Under the pieces are notes generated by a model, which was not told the DNA's origin, did not search any database, and worked only from the letters and a program-made list of their open reading frames with translations. This document shows, in pieces, positions 33,283 through 45,163 of a stretch of DNA of 64,000 nucleotides. Within the stretch, counting starts at the first letter, position 1. Each line of letters opens with the position of its first letter. A program made the translations under genes and the position numbers. Origin of the DNA: Asterella californica (taxonomy: Eukaryota; Streptophyta; Marchantiopsida; Marchantiales; Aytoniaceae); contig JAYKYS010000001.1 in NCBI GenBank assembly GCA_036924285.1, positions 43,213,501-43,277,500 on the forward strand, read 5' to 3'.

Positions 33283-33332
33283 CATGCATATTCTCTTCTT
33301 CTGAGTTCGGAAGAGGGTGAATAATATGCATG
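33283..33332. repeat. Palindrome flanked by CATGCATAT words
   Basis: CATGCATATTC and a C-T-rich stem are followed by TGAGTTC and then GGAAGAGGGTGAATAATATGCATG. The inner stem (CTTCTTC/GGAAGAG) and outer arms match the hairpins of the 42-47 kb field and H4. Confidence 0.6.
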
Positions 33333-33793
33333 GAACGAAAGAAAATGAGAAGAGAAAAGGTCTTATACAGAACGATCGGAAGTTAGACTGACATAAACTC
33401 TCTATTAATTTCTAGGTTGATGAAGAACAAAACGGACAAAACAAAATATTCTGTTTTTAATCAAAAGTGGTAAAACTCACTATCATAAATTTTCCATACA
33501 CTAGTTGACCGAGAGCAAACTGTAATATATTTCCAAAAACCAACTCGTTTTAAAACACGTTCGTAACTTGACTGATATCATCCGACCGGTGGCCGGTGAA
33601 CTTCCAACAACGTCCTGCGTTAGGCAACATGTGAAAGCACTATCACTAATCTTCACCGTTATCAGATTCTTTTTGCTACTCAACTCCTTAGCCTTGCACA
33701 CACCTTCGCATCCGACCCTCAACTAGCTTACCTTTCCCTCACCTTGCAACCCTTTTCTCTATCCCCAACTCCCCTCTGGTTTCTCATCTCACA

Positions 33794-34490
33794 ATGGACC
33801 TCCTCCCTCCGCTCTTCCAATCCTCTTACTTTTCTCCTCCATGTCTCCTCCTCCTATTCCTTTCTTATTCAGCCCTTCCATTTTCTACCTTTAACTTACT
33901 GAACACACGTTGGCGATACAATCTCACTCCTGCCCAATGGACACTTATCTGGCGTCATGTATGGTGTTCACTCCTTCATCGTCCTGATGCTGTTTTTCTC
34001 AGGCGAGTTCTTCACCGAGCATTGTTCACCGGCTCACGGGCCTTCATTCTGCGCTCCTCCCAGATATGCCCTTCCTGCTCGGCACGGACTGAAGACATCC
34101 TCCATGTCTTCTGCCCAGTTCGCATTCGTCTCTGGAACCAACTCACCTTCTGCTTTCTTCGTTTTACTCATTTGCTTACTCAACTCCATGATGGAGATCA
34201 CCTCCCGCCCTTCTTGCTGGCCCTTTTCCAGTTCCCTGCTAGTTTTCAACGCCCCGTTTTTTCCTCTTCGTCTTCCTTTTCCGGTATCTCTGGGTTCATC
34301 GATACCAACGGATGTTCTAAGGTACGGCTCCTCGCCCAGACTTTGCTGACTCTCTTTCCCTAGCCAGTGATTTTCTCACTGTCGTCATTCCATCTACTCA
34401 CAACACTCACAGGTTGACTTCAATTACTTTGGGACGGGAAGTACTGCTCGATGCTCTATCTCACATGCGACATTCAACTCCACTCTTGGT
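33794..34490 (+). pseudogene. LINE (non-LTR retrotransposon) C-terminal zf-RVT fragment
   Basis: A 189-codon frame contains a zinc-binding RT-associated domain: W-x-L-I-W-R-H-V-W, FLRRVLHRALFTGSRAFIL, ICPSCSARTEDILHVFCP and R-L-W-N-Q-L (about 33940-34140). The C-x-x-C ... H-x3-C ligands are present. After a +1 shift at about 34349 the frame reads on to 34490 (SDFLTVVIPSTHN). No RT domain is seen upstream, as expected of a 5'-truncated LINE. The poly-A tail and target duplication could not be found. Confidence 0.75.
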
Positions 34491-34747
34491 TTAGTTTCGC
34501 TCTACTCCGGTTTCTCTGTTAGTTTTAGTTGTCTCATGTTAGTTTCATCTGGCTGCTACATATCGCAAGATGTTCTGCTTGTTTGTCTTCACCTACCATT
34601 CCTTGACCTCTTGGGCAAAGCCAGGGCGCCTACGCTCACCCTGCCTCTTCTTTCGATTTTCCTCTCGAGCACACCCTCTGTTGTGGCCCCCTTGCCCGGC
34701 ACCTAATGTATTACAACACATAGGCTCGGACGGCTTGCTTGATGTTA

Positions 34748-34920
34748 TCGCGTCGACTGTCTTTTTCGTACCCTTCCCTTTGTGTAATAAAGTTCTAGTG
34801 GACAACCCCTCGCCTTTGCCATTAATATAGAACATCGCGTCGACTATCTTCCCCATACCGTTCCCTTTGTTTCTTAAAGTGCTAATGGACACCCCATCGC
34901 CTTTTCCTTCAGTGTATATA
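34748..34920. repeat. Tandem duplication, about 87-bp unit
   Basis: Two copies start ATCGCGTCGACT (34748 and 34835) and share CCCTTTGT, AAAGT, TGGACA and TCGCCTTT words. A minus-strand frame through it (34593-34892) ends with GGHNRGC, vaguely like a zinc knuckle, but it lacks the normal Cys spacing. Confidence 0.55.
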
Positions 34921-36300
34921 TATAATATTATGAAACCACATAATGAATGTTGCTTCTAGAGAATAAATACAAACAAATGTTGCTTCAAAGATAGAAACAA
35001 CTATGAGAAAACGTTTCACGCACTAGATCCAATACCAACAGAACTCGTCGCATTCTGCTGCTTAACAAACCTCTCTAGCTTTCCCGTTTCTTCAATCTTC
35101 ACAATCAAAACCTTACTGTCATCTCTGACTGTGACCCACACAAAGTTCCATAGACTATACGAAAAACAAACATTGGTTAATAATCTTGAAAATTCTGGGT
35201 CACCAAGTCCCGAACGTTCTCAACAGTCCTTTTCAAGTTACACTAGCCACTAGTGTAATGGTCGCCGAGAGGCTCTAGTAGCTGGAGTCAAGCTGGACCA
35301 CATGCAAATAAACCTAAACCGCGTAACTTGAAGTTCCTAAACGTCCACTTTCCCTTCATCTTAAGATTGTATCTTTTAGCCGTACACTGTATCAGGTTCC
35401 AAATCCCACTGAACTGACTGTGAAAACTAAACGAAAACCTATGCAAAATCTCTGCCAAATCATTATGAAAACCAGAAAACCTAAGTGGAATTTCAGATCA
35501 CTAACCGACTTCGGTTCATCTCAGAAATTAACATTTTGTGCAGCGTTGCATTTCCGAAAGATGAACCCAGTATCTCCGTCGGTTTCTGATACATACCTTA
35601 AGACTTTCGATCTCGCGGCTAATGGAGACGGGTATTTTCCGATCAACTTCTATCCTAGACCCTTGGTTTCAGTCGAAACCAAAATCTTCCACGAGGTGAT
35701 TTCCGAACGAAAAGGCTCTCCACTCGGAAATATACAAAATCTTCCGGAACCCAAAACAAAGAGTGCCGGAACTGCGTTAACCATTGGTATGGAAGACAGT
35801 GCGAGAACTAAAGTCAAAGCTCGTTATAATCACACCCAAAAAGTATATAGACATCCTATTTCCACCGTTAATAGTCACTATCACTTCGAGAAGCCGAATA
35901 CAAGCTAGGAGCTCAGAGACTACCTTCCATTCCGACTACCGTACGGTCAAGAAAGAGAGTACAGAATCCGCAAAGTCTATGCTACGGCGAAAATAAAGTT
36001 GTAAACACAGTAGCTTGAGATACGGAAATTGACAACTAAGCATGCTTTAACAACAGTAACTATCTCCGGTACGAACGTTACGAATAGTAACAAGTTTGAG
36101 AAACCGAGTACAAGCAAGGAGCTCAGATTTTCCAACTGGAAAATCAATCAGTCGATTGGTCGGAGCACAACTTTACAGCGGGAAGTAGGGGTTTTCTTCC
36201 AGCAGCGACACCATTCAATGGTGATACCTGATAGAAAACTCGAAGTGATTTGTAACACAAAATAATTTAATTTTTAATTCACAAGGCAGTTGCAATCCTG
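34921..36300. other. Stretch with open frames but no recognised gene
   Basis: The longest frame (35420-35908, plus) gives a 162-residue protein with no motif known to me. A near-repeat of sequence around 35885-35915 and 36096-36125 (GAGAAGCCGAATACAAGC and GAGAAACCGAGTACAAGC, both followed by AGGAGCTCAGA) suggests an internal duplication. I see nothing firmer. Confidence 0.3.
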
Positions 36301-36640
36301 TACAAAACTATCACGATCCACATGCGGAAGGCGCTAATCCCGCCAATATCGCACTGGATAATCGGGGACGGAAGCGAGGCGATCTCTACCCCAAAGGGAG
36401 CAGAAAACCTGAACGCAAGCCACTTCACCTCGATAATATGGGCCAGGGGGGAGATGGCCGTCCATACCATAACGCATGTCGAAACCCCCAATCCAAAAGC
36501 TCATACGGGCTGCACAAGGATCGAACAGTATTTAGAGCTCAAAAGTGAGCGCCAAGGTACTTTAGTCATTCCGCAGTTTATCCAGATTAATGTGGTAGCA
36601 TTCAGAATTATTCGACTCGCCAAATCAAATCAATAACTGC
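36301..36640. other. GC-rich island with overlapping open frames
   Basis: This is markedly more G+C-rich than its flanks and is open in frames on both strands. On the minus strand a splice-acceptor-like run (TTCGATCCTTGTGCAG) ends at about 36515, next to a frame that reads FWIGGFDMRYGMDGHLPPG and stops near 36330. It might be a terminal exon of a minus-strand gene. A plus-strand frame is equally open. Confidence 0.25.
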
Positions 36641-36808
36641 AGGCAGCTGCAAGAAAGGTGGAAAACTGGTCGATATTTCACACAAGTACCTAACCACCAA
36701 GTTTTGGTCAGTGCGATACACAAGCGGATAGACAACCTATCAGAACATTAACATTCAGGTACAACAAACAGGAAGATATTTCACTTCATATTTGTTGGCC
36801 ATGCGGTC

Positions 36809-36917
36809 ACTTGTAAAAATGCTTATATCCTACTTCACTCTGCCTACTGATTTAACATGGTAACTTGTTAAATATGCTTTTAGTCTACTTCACTCTTCCT
36901 ACTGATTTCACATTTAC
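36809..36917. repeat. Tandem duplication, 54-bp unit
   Basis: Two copies start ACTTGT(A/T)AAA(A/T)ATGCTT and share TACTTCACTC and CCTACTGATTT words. Confidence 0.5.
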
Positions 36918-37289
36918 GTGCCGTCCGCACACTTCCTTACTTAGGCCGTACACCTTAAGCACTAAAGTTAAATAACAAAATAAAACGCTATTCCGCGACT
37001 TCATCAGCTCTAAAGCTGGCATTGGCGTTATCTTCACTAACTACCTGAGGCTTCTGACCCTTCTTCAAGTGTCACAGCTAGACTTCGGTGGTGATATAGG
37101 AAGTCTAGGAAGGGGTCTCAAGGACCTACTAGAGTACATCCAATTTTCGATCAACACTTCTACTCTCATTACTCAGACCGAATTCAACCGCAAGACCTGT
37201 GTAAATATGATTGCTGTTCCTGCTTACTCGTAGTAATTTGCCAGAGTATAAGTCATCATGACATGAATCGAGAAGTTCCGATCACGTAC

Positions 37290-37344
37290 CAGACTACTCT
37301 GCGGATCGCCGTCTTCCTTTTGCGGCGTCAAAGAGCTCGAAAGA
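37290..37344 (-). other. Possible small exon
   Basis: The minus strand shows a strong acceptor (TTGGGTGCCCTTTACAG) directly before this 55-nt piece and a good donor (GTACGTGAT) after it. One frame is open (LSSSLTPQKEDGDPQSSL). It might belong to the candidate gene at 38349-38754, but I could not link the two. Confidence 0.25.
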
Positions 37345-38348
37345 CTGTAAAGGGCACCCAAGACAGAAGTTGCGCAACGACACAGAAAAGCAGCTCAGTA
37401 GGTCATCGTTGTAACTGTTGAACGAGGGCAACAGTGATTATGCATCTCACCGTCTCATCTGGACGGCACTTACCTGAGGGAGCCGACTTCCAAATGGTCT
37501 TTCAATGTAAGTATCAGTCTAGCATTCAGCTGGCGAGCTGACTACGAGCTGACAGCAACTATATCGACCTACCATACTGTCACAATGGCAAGGTGTCCAG
37601 ATTGACCTCCGATGAGATCCAAACGTTTCTCATGGATCATCATTTCCCACGTGTGCACGTCATGGGCCATCATCTCCCTCGCAGAAAGCGGAAATGTGAC
37701 CTCTAAGGCCACGGGCTGTCAAGATACAAACCCGTTTACGAGACTAAGCAAGGGAAACCGTCCTGCGAATCGGGGGCACGATTCTTAAGCTAACGTGGCC
37801 TTCTCAGTCTGTATCTCCGTCAGTTCTCTGGTTGATCTGTTCAATTCCCGGACAGATATACTTCAGAAGTGTATCAGAACAGATACTCTCAAGGTGTACA
37901 GAGCATGGTTGAGGTGAAAAGAAAAGATGCTTGGACGGAAAGGCTAACCCTGGGCTCTAGGTCTCTGAAGCAGACAGTCGATACCTGGCACTGGAATGGG
38001 GAACTAAGTGGCCGGTCTGACAAGATCGGCTGGACGAAGCATCACGAGTGCGAATGGCTCATATAAGGAGGACTGGTCATTGTCAGCACTATACATACGC
38101 GAGTTCCGTCATAACGCACAACTAATGTTCCCAACTCTAGAAAAAACTGAAGTCAAAGGCATCTCAAACGGCCAAGACACAGACCTTCTTGACGATGATG
38201 GCTCCAGCGATCAACCCCTGATTCATGGAGAAGAAAAGTTCCAAGAAAGTTACAACGATCATCCTGGCCAATCCAAAGACAAGCTTCGAACGATCGAGAC
38301 AGCTAATCTAGTCGAAAAGAACGCATGACAACAGAGGTTGCTGCTAAC

Positions 38349-38754
38349 CTTCGCCACAATCATGTCCCCGGCGGCAACCGCACCTTCGAAGGCCTTCCTA
38401 GACCCCGCTCCGTGCACATTTTCCATATGAACTCTGCAGAGTAGGTACAAATAATGATTCAGCCATTTCGTAACAACGACTTAAACTAGGAACTACGCAA
38501 ATACGAAGGAAAATATACCTGCTACAAGGGGATCCTGATCGCACACAACCTGATTCTCGTCCTCCATCACCCGGTGCTTAATCCAGAAAACGGACACACC
38601 ACTTCTTCCCGAAGAAAAGGAAAAACAAACAATTACATGAACGAAACAACCGAGTAGAAGTAGGTACTCACGAAATCCAGCCAACCCGCTTGAGGGCACC
38701 GATCGTGGTGATCGCAGTGAAGACACAAAAGAGGATTGTGCTAAACCACGACAT
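38349..38754 (-). CDS. Candidate spliced gene, small membrane-anchored protein (5' exons)
   Basis: Three putative exons on the minus strand are in phase. Exon 1 (38672-38754) starts MSWFSTILFCVFTAITTIGA, a hydrophobic segment like a signal anchor, and ends at a GTGAGT donor. Exon 2 (38519-38604) reads VFWIKHRVMEDENQVVCDQD and ends at a GTATAT donor. Exon 3 (38349-38431) reads HMENVHGAGSRKAF then EGAVAAGDMIVAK and ends at GTTAGC. Codon use and GC are unlike the flanking AT-rich DNA. The acceptor of exon 3 must be the AG of GCAGAG for the frame to hold. I do not recognise the family and no 3' end is assigned. It could still be chance. Confidence 0.35.
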
Positions 38755-38769
38755 TTCAAAGCCTTTGCT

Positions 38770-39960
38770 TCAACCCTTCCTTCCTCAACAAATAAGTATT
38801 TGCTACACTGGGATCCTGAACTCCGAACGTATACTCCCACATAAATTAGATTGCACCAACCAAATCCACTCCGAAAACAAGAGCAGGCAAGCAACAAACG
38901 GGCTGGGATCGCGCTTGGGAACCCTTGGGCACAAACACAACAATCCTCGCAATCGCACGTGAGTTTCGTTTCCCGCCGTGAACCCGCACTGTTGCCTCCA
39001 CCACCTCCTGCGGTCTCTCCTCACCTCTTCTCGGCACAGGACAGAACAGTGATCGCCGTGTGTCCCTACTTCCCTCCCTCGTCAGAAATCGCCAAACGAA
39101 CGAAATAATGAAACAGAATTTGGCGTCAGCGCTGCAAATCAAACTCTACTTCTCCCCCTCTGCGGTTCACAAGCAAGACCATCAGCAGCGATTAATCTTC
39201 CCTGTTCACGCAGCAGCCTTTTCTTACTATTTGCCGTCCCGACTTCCTTTCCCCCTGTCCCCTAACAAGTCCCTTCCTTGAAAAGTTGTGGGAGCGAGAG
39301 GGTGGACCGGGGTTCCAGTTCAAGTCGGCCTCCGACATACTTTTGTCGCACAGGGTAACGGGTTGCTCGTAAACTTACCAGATGACGTTAGCTTGACCTA
39401 AAGCGACGGCCTTGGACTCGCTTGGAGACGGCTGTCGCCAGACTCCAAAAGTAGAGGAAGCCGGCAATGAGGTGCAGGTCGGGGATTGCGGTGGCTGAAA
39501 AGCAAGGAATTCAGACGACTGATGCAGAAAGTGTCAGAGAGTACAGAAGGGCAGGGCAGGCGAGGAATTCAATTGGCACACGATACGGCTGTCTGTCTGG
39601 TGTGGGCACTGAGCCTGCCATGCCCGTTCGCCCTTTCTCCTTCCAGCCTCCAGGTGGCCCGGTAACCCGACATCCCGGTTCTTCATCGCTCTTATTCTCT
39701 CCTGCCCACACGTGGTCCCTGCTGGTTAGACACGTGACGGTTTTCTTCCTCTGCGCCGAGGAACTTATCCGCTCCCCACCTGCCCCACCCTTGCAACTCC
39801 CTCTTATTGTTATCCCCTTCTCCAACGCTTATCGTCCTGATGAGCAACTTAGTTCAATAGATAGTCTCTGTCCTGGAAAGAACAGTACAGGGTACCGCAA
39901 GGTGTGTTACGTTACATGGCAACATGATTATTTATTTACTATATTATCGTGCTTTTTTGT
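38770..39960. promoter_or_regulatory. GC-rich upstream region of the candidate gene
   Basis: This raised-GC region with CT- and CCC-rich tracts lies directly upstream of the candidate ATG at 38754. It contains CACGTG-type boxes (ACACGTGACG near 39729 and CGCACGTGAG near 38954), which are plant G-box-like. Open frames on both strands overlap and lack motifs. It resembles the segment at 1-950. A promoter/5' leader role is inferred from position. Confidence 0.3.
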
Positions 39961-42030
39961 GTAGATTTCCTTCCAACTAAAGTCTCATTGTCACGACAAC
40001 TCGACATATATACACACGAGTGTAAATCTGAAACATACATCATGGGGAATAAAACCTCTTCAAAATCGAGAGTTGACTGAATCTGAGAGTAAACGAACAT
40101 GTTTACTCTCTTGCCCGAGATGTATCCTAACTCAACGGGGACATCATAGGTATAACAATTACTAAAGGTACTGAAGAAATAATCACAGCAACAACTACAA
40201 ATAGAGAAACCTCCTCGTCCTCAAAATCCAGAATTTCTTCTTCGTTCATCCATACACCCAGTATCGACATCCGAACATGATCATGAACTCCTGGTTCCTA
40301 AGCTTTAATCCTTCAAAATTCTAACCTCCTTGAAGGCTCTCTCCCTCCTCTCTTTGATAATGGTATCTCTCCCTCACATCTTACCAAATAATCTTCTCTT
40401 GTCTTAGTCCTCAAACCTTAATTTTTCAAGGGTTCACCATGCTACAACAATCGCTTGACCTTGGAGCAATTATCACATAATAGAATATTCTCAACTGCTT
40501 GACAATCTACAAACTTCTTTCGCCTTAGTTTTTTGTGTATAGATGAGTTGTAGGCTAAAGTAAAGTCAGTGATAACAGAAGTCGTTCAAGTACTTAGTTA
40601 AATGTTAGAATTATAAATTCGGACTCTCCGTATTATGTATATTTGGATGTCTCGTCTGCTAGACTAATTCGATCGTTTCAAGATATCCAAGTGTTCCATA
40701 TAGTCTTGGATATTTGATAAACCCAAATTATAGCTATTGAGGATAGGAGATTTAGTATGCATGACCTTAGAGTTTTGAGAGCATACAGATTGATCAGATT
40801 TTTTTGGTTTGTTATCCGAGATGACTGTATAAGTGGTTTGTATATCGAACATTCGATGCAAAGTAGTTAGGCAGTTAAAATCATTTCATGTCTAACAGTT
40901 GTGCATGGATTTGTTATTGTTTTTGATTATCTTTTTGTGAAGACCATGACCTTGAGGGTCATTCATTGATCAATCATAAGTGTACAACTCTTGTACAAGA
41001 TATTTTACAATTTTGATTGTAATTTTGGAAGACACTTTTCGTACTTAAACTGTATGGAAATGCTATTGGATTATATGAATATGAACGAAGAGTACAATTG
41101 CATTTCGATACGGAGATAATGTATTACAACCAGTATTGTAAGTCAAGGGGTTGTGTCTGACGTCCGGGATGAGCGCTCATCAGAGAACGATCATCAATAA
41201 TAAAAGTTATACAAATATTATTAGATTGACCACATATTATGATATCTCATTGTCTATGTATTTGATGTCTATTACTGTGTGAATATATGTTATGACTAAG
41301 AGAAAGATAAAACTATGATGTAAATAAATATAGTTCTCCATCATGCGCACAATGTGTATAAGTCGTTTTCGAACATTAATGTATCTTAGTGTTAAAGTCC
41401 TTGAAAATATACTAAGTAGTTATCTTAGTACATGATTAAGAGGAATATAGCTCTCCATCGTGCATATAATGTTATGTTTTTCGATATTTAATTTCTAGCT
41501 GGCTACGTCCATGTTAGATCCTTTGAAAGTTATACGGAAGACGAAAAGACCTCAGATCTAGAAATCAGGTGCAAATCTATAATGATCATGTTATACAACA
41601 CTTGTCTCATCAGTGATAATCATAGATTGTCAATAGGTAACCATAGATTGTCGATTATTCTAGTATGGACAGCAAACATTTATCTTTATCTTCTCATCTT
41701 TACAACATTCTATACATTTGACATTCAATTTTTACTCTTGTCTCTCAAGCATTATGTAGACTATACAAACATCAATATCTTTGAACAACACCAGTTTGTT
41801 TTTCTTCAACAAGTTTTACTCCTTTGAAATTGAGCCCTTCTAATGTATAATGAAAAGTTCTATATATAATCTTCACCTTCAAAAAGTATCCAAAACTGTC
41901 AAGTAAAGTTCATGTTTTATTTTTCAATCATATTTATCAGATTTAGGACATTGATGTCACATGGTTACTAAATTATTATCATTGTCACCATATCTCACAG
42001 AGGAGATTCAATGACATGTAGGTGTAACTG
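39961..42030. other. AT-rich stretch, nothing recognised
   Basis: No supported gene or ordered repeat. It has only short frames and simple AT-rich text. Confidence 0.4.
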
Positions 42031-42036
42031 TCAAGG

Positions 42037-42345
42037 GAGGAGGATATTCACCTCATGTGCACTGAAGTGTATATGAGGTGTACGTTAATTAATATTCTAA
42101 CCTTTCTCATCAGAAGGGTTAGAATATTAATTAATGTCACTGACAAACGGCGCGATATAACAATTAGGACTCCGGACTTATACCCCCAAGAACGCACCAG
42201 ACCGCTCTTCATTTATGGGTTCTCTTCGGATGAGTTGGCTACTCCGGGACAGATTAACATATAATATTTATAAAATTATTTAATTTTTATAAATTTTATA
42301 ACACTTACACATATTCTGATAAGAGAAAACGAAATTCACGAAAAA
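42037..42345 (+). repeat. Repeat family H, copy H3
   Basis: It opens with an interrupted CACCTCATGTGCACT/AGTGTATATGAGGTG hairpin (42048-42080), then a hairpin with stem TTAATTAATATTCTAACC (about 42085-42135). The H landmarks follow: GGACTTATACCCCCAAG, TTTATGGGTT, an AT-rich tract, and a tail with ATTCTGATAAGAGAAAACG. It is strongly diverged from H4 but the order is the same. Confidence 0.55.
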
Positions 42346-42764
42346 ATGAAAACTTCATTTTTTTACGAGGATAAAAGTATCGCACCCTACCGTTTTCCTC
42401 ACGGAGAGTTTAGACCGCCATGAACGACGGTATGTTAGCTGAGTTTTATATATTAACAGTTCTTTTAGCATGACAAGCTGAAATTTAACGTAATTATTCT
42501 TATTCACATCTCTTGGTAGGACAGCTATATTCCAGTTTGTGTTTTTCTCCGCATGACTTTCGGTGAATATTCTTGGCTGAAATAAAATTCATATGTGACA
42601 TTTTTTACCGTAAATGAAATTCCTACTTGATTTAATTATGTTTACAGTAATGAACATGTTTTTCTAAAATATATTGTTCTATATATCTTGGTGTTTCAAT
42701 TCTCATCCATTTATAAACAACGCTACTGCAGTTTCACATAGTCACCTGCAGTTTCACATAGTCA

Positions 42765-42817
42765 CCTGTGTATTCACCTCCTCCATCTGTCAGATGGAGG
42801 AGGTGAATATACACAGG
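42765..42817. repeat. Near-perfect palindrome (25-27 bp arms)
   Basis: Left arm 42765-42789 and right arm 42791-42817 pair along their whole length, apart from a 2-base bulge and 1-nt loop. The stem core is CACCTCCTCCATCTG. A 22-bp direct repeat (CTGCAGTTTCACATAGTCAC) lies just to the left, at 42726 and 42746. Confidence 0.8.
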
Positions 42818-43189
42818 TTCACATATTCAGGTATTTTCTATTATACTATATGCACTCAATTTGAGCTTGAGTAGTCAATTTTTTTTCAACATATCACTTC
42901 ACTCATCAAGCTTTCTTTTATAACGAACACAAAATACATGATATAATACCAAAATAACCATAAAACGTGATAATGAAAAGTGCAGATAAAAAATGAAGTG
43001 CAAAAAAGGCTGATGATAAAAAACTGGCAGACCTTATCTCACACGCCACAAGTTCAGGTTCTCTCCCTCCAGAATGTCAAGCATCGCTAAGTCTAACTTA
43101 TGTAGAACCCGTCACAACAATAAAGTCACAAGGTGAACATGTATTTGTTACCAAAGCATCTGAATATGCATCAACATCAACTTTCTGAG

Positions 43190-43542
43190 AATTTTTCTTC
43201 TTCTTTTGTTAATAGAGAATTATATAAGTATTAAATAAAATATATGTATTAAGTAGATATAAATAATTAAAAAATCTCATAAATATTATTTGTTAGCTCA
43301 TATCTGCAAACACGAGGAGAGCAAGAAAAAAGCCATAAGTCTTGTGTGAATTGTCGCGCTTCAGGAGGTACAAGTGCGAGGGGACTGTACTCAACAATTA
43401 ATAATTTAACCAGGTGTTTGATTTAATACCTAACCCTTCCGGCCGGAAGGGTTAGGTATTAAATCAACGGCATGCCCCCTCTTCCGAACTCGGAAGAGGG
43501 TGAATATGCATGCCTGAACATATTTTTTCAGGCATGCATATA
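43190..43542 (-). repeat. Repeat family H, copy H4, with 50-bp perfect palindrome
   Basis: Read on the minus strand it has the H order. From the right edge: hairpin ATATGCATGCCTGAA/TTCAGGCATGCATAT (43504-43542, 15-bp arms), hairpin CCCTCTTCCGA/TCGGAAGAGGG (43477-43500), and a loop-free 50-bp perfect palindrome at 43418-43467 whose centre is TTCCGGCCGGAA. Then come the blocks CTTGTACCTCCTGAAGCGCG, GACTTATGGCTT, GAGCTAACAAATAATATT and a TTCTCAGAAAG end. It is the best-preserved copy. Confidence 0.7.
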
Positions 43543-43671
43543 TGCAATAGGTGCCGAAACTGTACACTTCGCGGGGGAAAGGAAACGGACAAGCAAGGTC
43601 ACGGGGGAGACGCAGCGAGAATTAGTGAATAACTTAGACGGAGAGCGTAGAGGAGAGACGTAGAGGAATTT

Positions 43672-43700
43672 TTAATTTTTAATTTTTAATTTATATTTTT
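43672..43700. repeat. TTTTTAA microsatellite with flanking duplication
   Basis: Four units of (A)TTTTTAA. The flanks share GACGGAGAGCGTAGAGGA at 43639 and 43716, a direct duplication around the microsatellite. Confidence 0.5.
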
Positions 43701-43821
43701 AGACGTGCCTAGAAAGACGGAGAGCGTAGAGGATAACGCATAATCGTTGGCCCCAGTGCCGCGCTTCGAAACGTTAAAGTCTGGGACACAGTGCTCAATT
43801 AGATATTAAATTAAACCCTTG

Positions 43822-43864
43822 CTTATTTGCCTCCTCCATCGAAAGATGGAGGAGGTGAATAAGC
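43822..43864. repeat. Palindrome with GAAA loop
   Basis: Left arm 43822-43840 and right arm 43845-43864 pair, with one mismatch, around a GAAA loop. The core is GCCTCCTCCATC, the same stem as at 42765-42817. Confidence 0.75.
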
Positions 43865-44136
43865 GACTATGAGAGCTACTTAGTGTGTCCTCATCATGTG
43901 CAGCTTGTATGAGGTGAATAAGCAAGGAATGTGTACAAAATGAATAGGAGAATGTGATGTTAGGTTTATCACCGATCTTACCTTCTGCAAAACAGTAGAA
44001 GGAATCTCTAGGACCACTAGGTGGTCCTTAGTGCTGTACACGGATTTCCAGATAGAGTAGCTGTAGGATCATGACCCTCCTTTATCTAACATCCTTTTCG
44101 GATGATTCTCTTTGGGAAGTATGTATATATATATAC

Positions 44137-44165
44137 ACCTCTTCTATCTGAAGATGGAAGAGGGT
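44137..44165. repeat. Palindrome with TGAA loop
   Basis: ACCTCTTCTATC / GATGGAAGAGGGT around TGAA. Imperfect, but of the same stem family as 42765 and 43822. Confidence 0.6.
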
Positions 44166-45163
44166 AGCATGTATGTTATATTACAGTCAGTAAGGGTTGG
44201 GTAATAAAGTAAACGTAAGATTATTTATTTATAAAGATCTCACATTTGTAGTTTTAGAAGCGTGTGTTCACGTGTTAAGTTAGATTTCGGCCCATGAACC
44301 AATTAATATTTATGAAAATATGTATTTTTCATAATGATTTAGTGTAGAATTCCTACACGACACTTACATTTTTCCATCAACAGAACATGTTTCCTGAACA
44401 CGCATATCACCTCTCTGAGGAGAAATATTGTTTTCAAAAAAAATAAATCATGGGACACGACAAAGAAAAAAAACACAGCCAAGCGCCTCTCTAAGAATTT
44501 TGAACCCATTCTGACACTTGTCCTCTTCTATACGTTCTTCATGCAATGCATCTAGGATGTATATTATTCACTCTACATGAATTTCCTGATTAAAATGATA
44601 TCTTAACGGTGAGATCTGACATAAAGGTTTGCTTTATGCTTGATGTTTGTTTATTGCTATGCTTTGTAAATATCTCTCGTTAGCATTTTCAAAATGTTCC
44701 TACTTTCACCCGTTTGAATTTTATATTAAAGTACATATTTATATATCAAATGAAAGTATCACTTATATTTAGAATCAATTTTTCAAACAACATCTCCATG
44801 TTTTAAAAGTTTGAGCTCGAGGAGACTCCTCGAACATGGAGCAGATGAATATGCATGCCTAAATAAGCATCCCCAACTGCATCAGGTTGGTTTTTAGCAA
44901 ATGAGATAGAAAATATTATTCATGAAAAATAATAATAACAAAAATATTTTTAAAGTGTATCAATTTTAAAAAAGAAAATTCTTTCAATACAAATATAAGT
45001 AAAGTAGAGAATATACCATTGATATTGTATAGAATATTGTATTGATATTGTATTGTCTGAGGAGTGGGTAAAATTTTATTTTAATTAGTTTGATGAGAAA
45101 GGGCTTGGTAAAAAATTATAGACTTGCATAAGAACATGGAGAGATGAATATGCATGCCTAAAT
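44166..45163. other. AT-rich DNA with scattered repeat words
   Basis: No gene. A GAATATGCATGCCTAAATAA word occurs at 44846 and 45146, and a partial unit of the tandem repeat that follows is at 44866-44890 (AAGCATCCCCAACTGCAT). Confidence 0.45.

Noticed and set aside
34593..34892. Minus-strand frame with GGHNRGC as a Mutator-type zinc knuckle
   Set aside because: The Cys spacing is wrong and the frame crosses a tandem duplication; support is too weak.
43418..43542. Hairpins considered as microRNA precursors
   Set aside because: The perfect, short, loop-free or tiny-loop palindromes do not fit a miRNA foldback with a terminal loop and a ~21-nt offset duplex.
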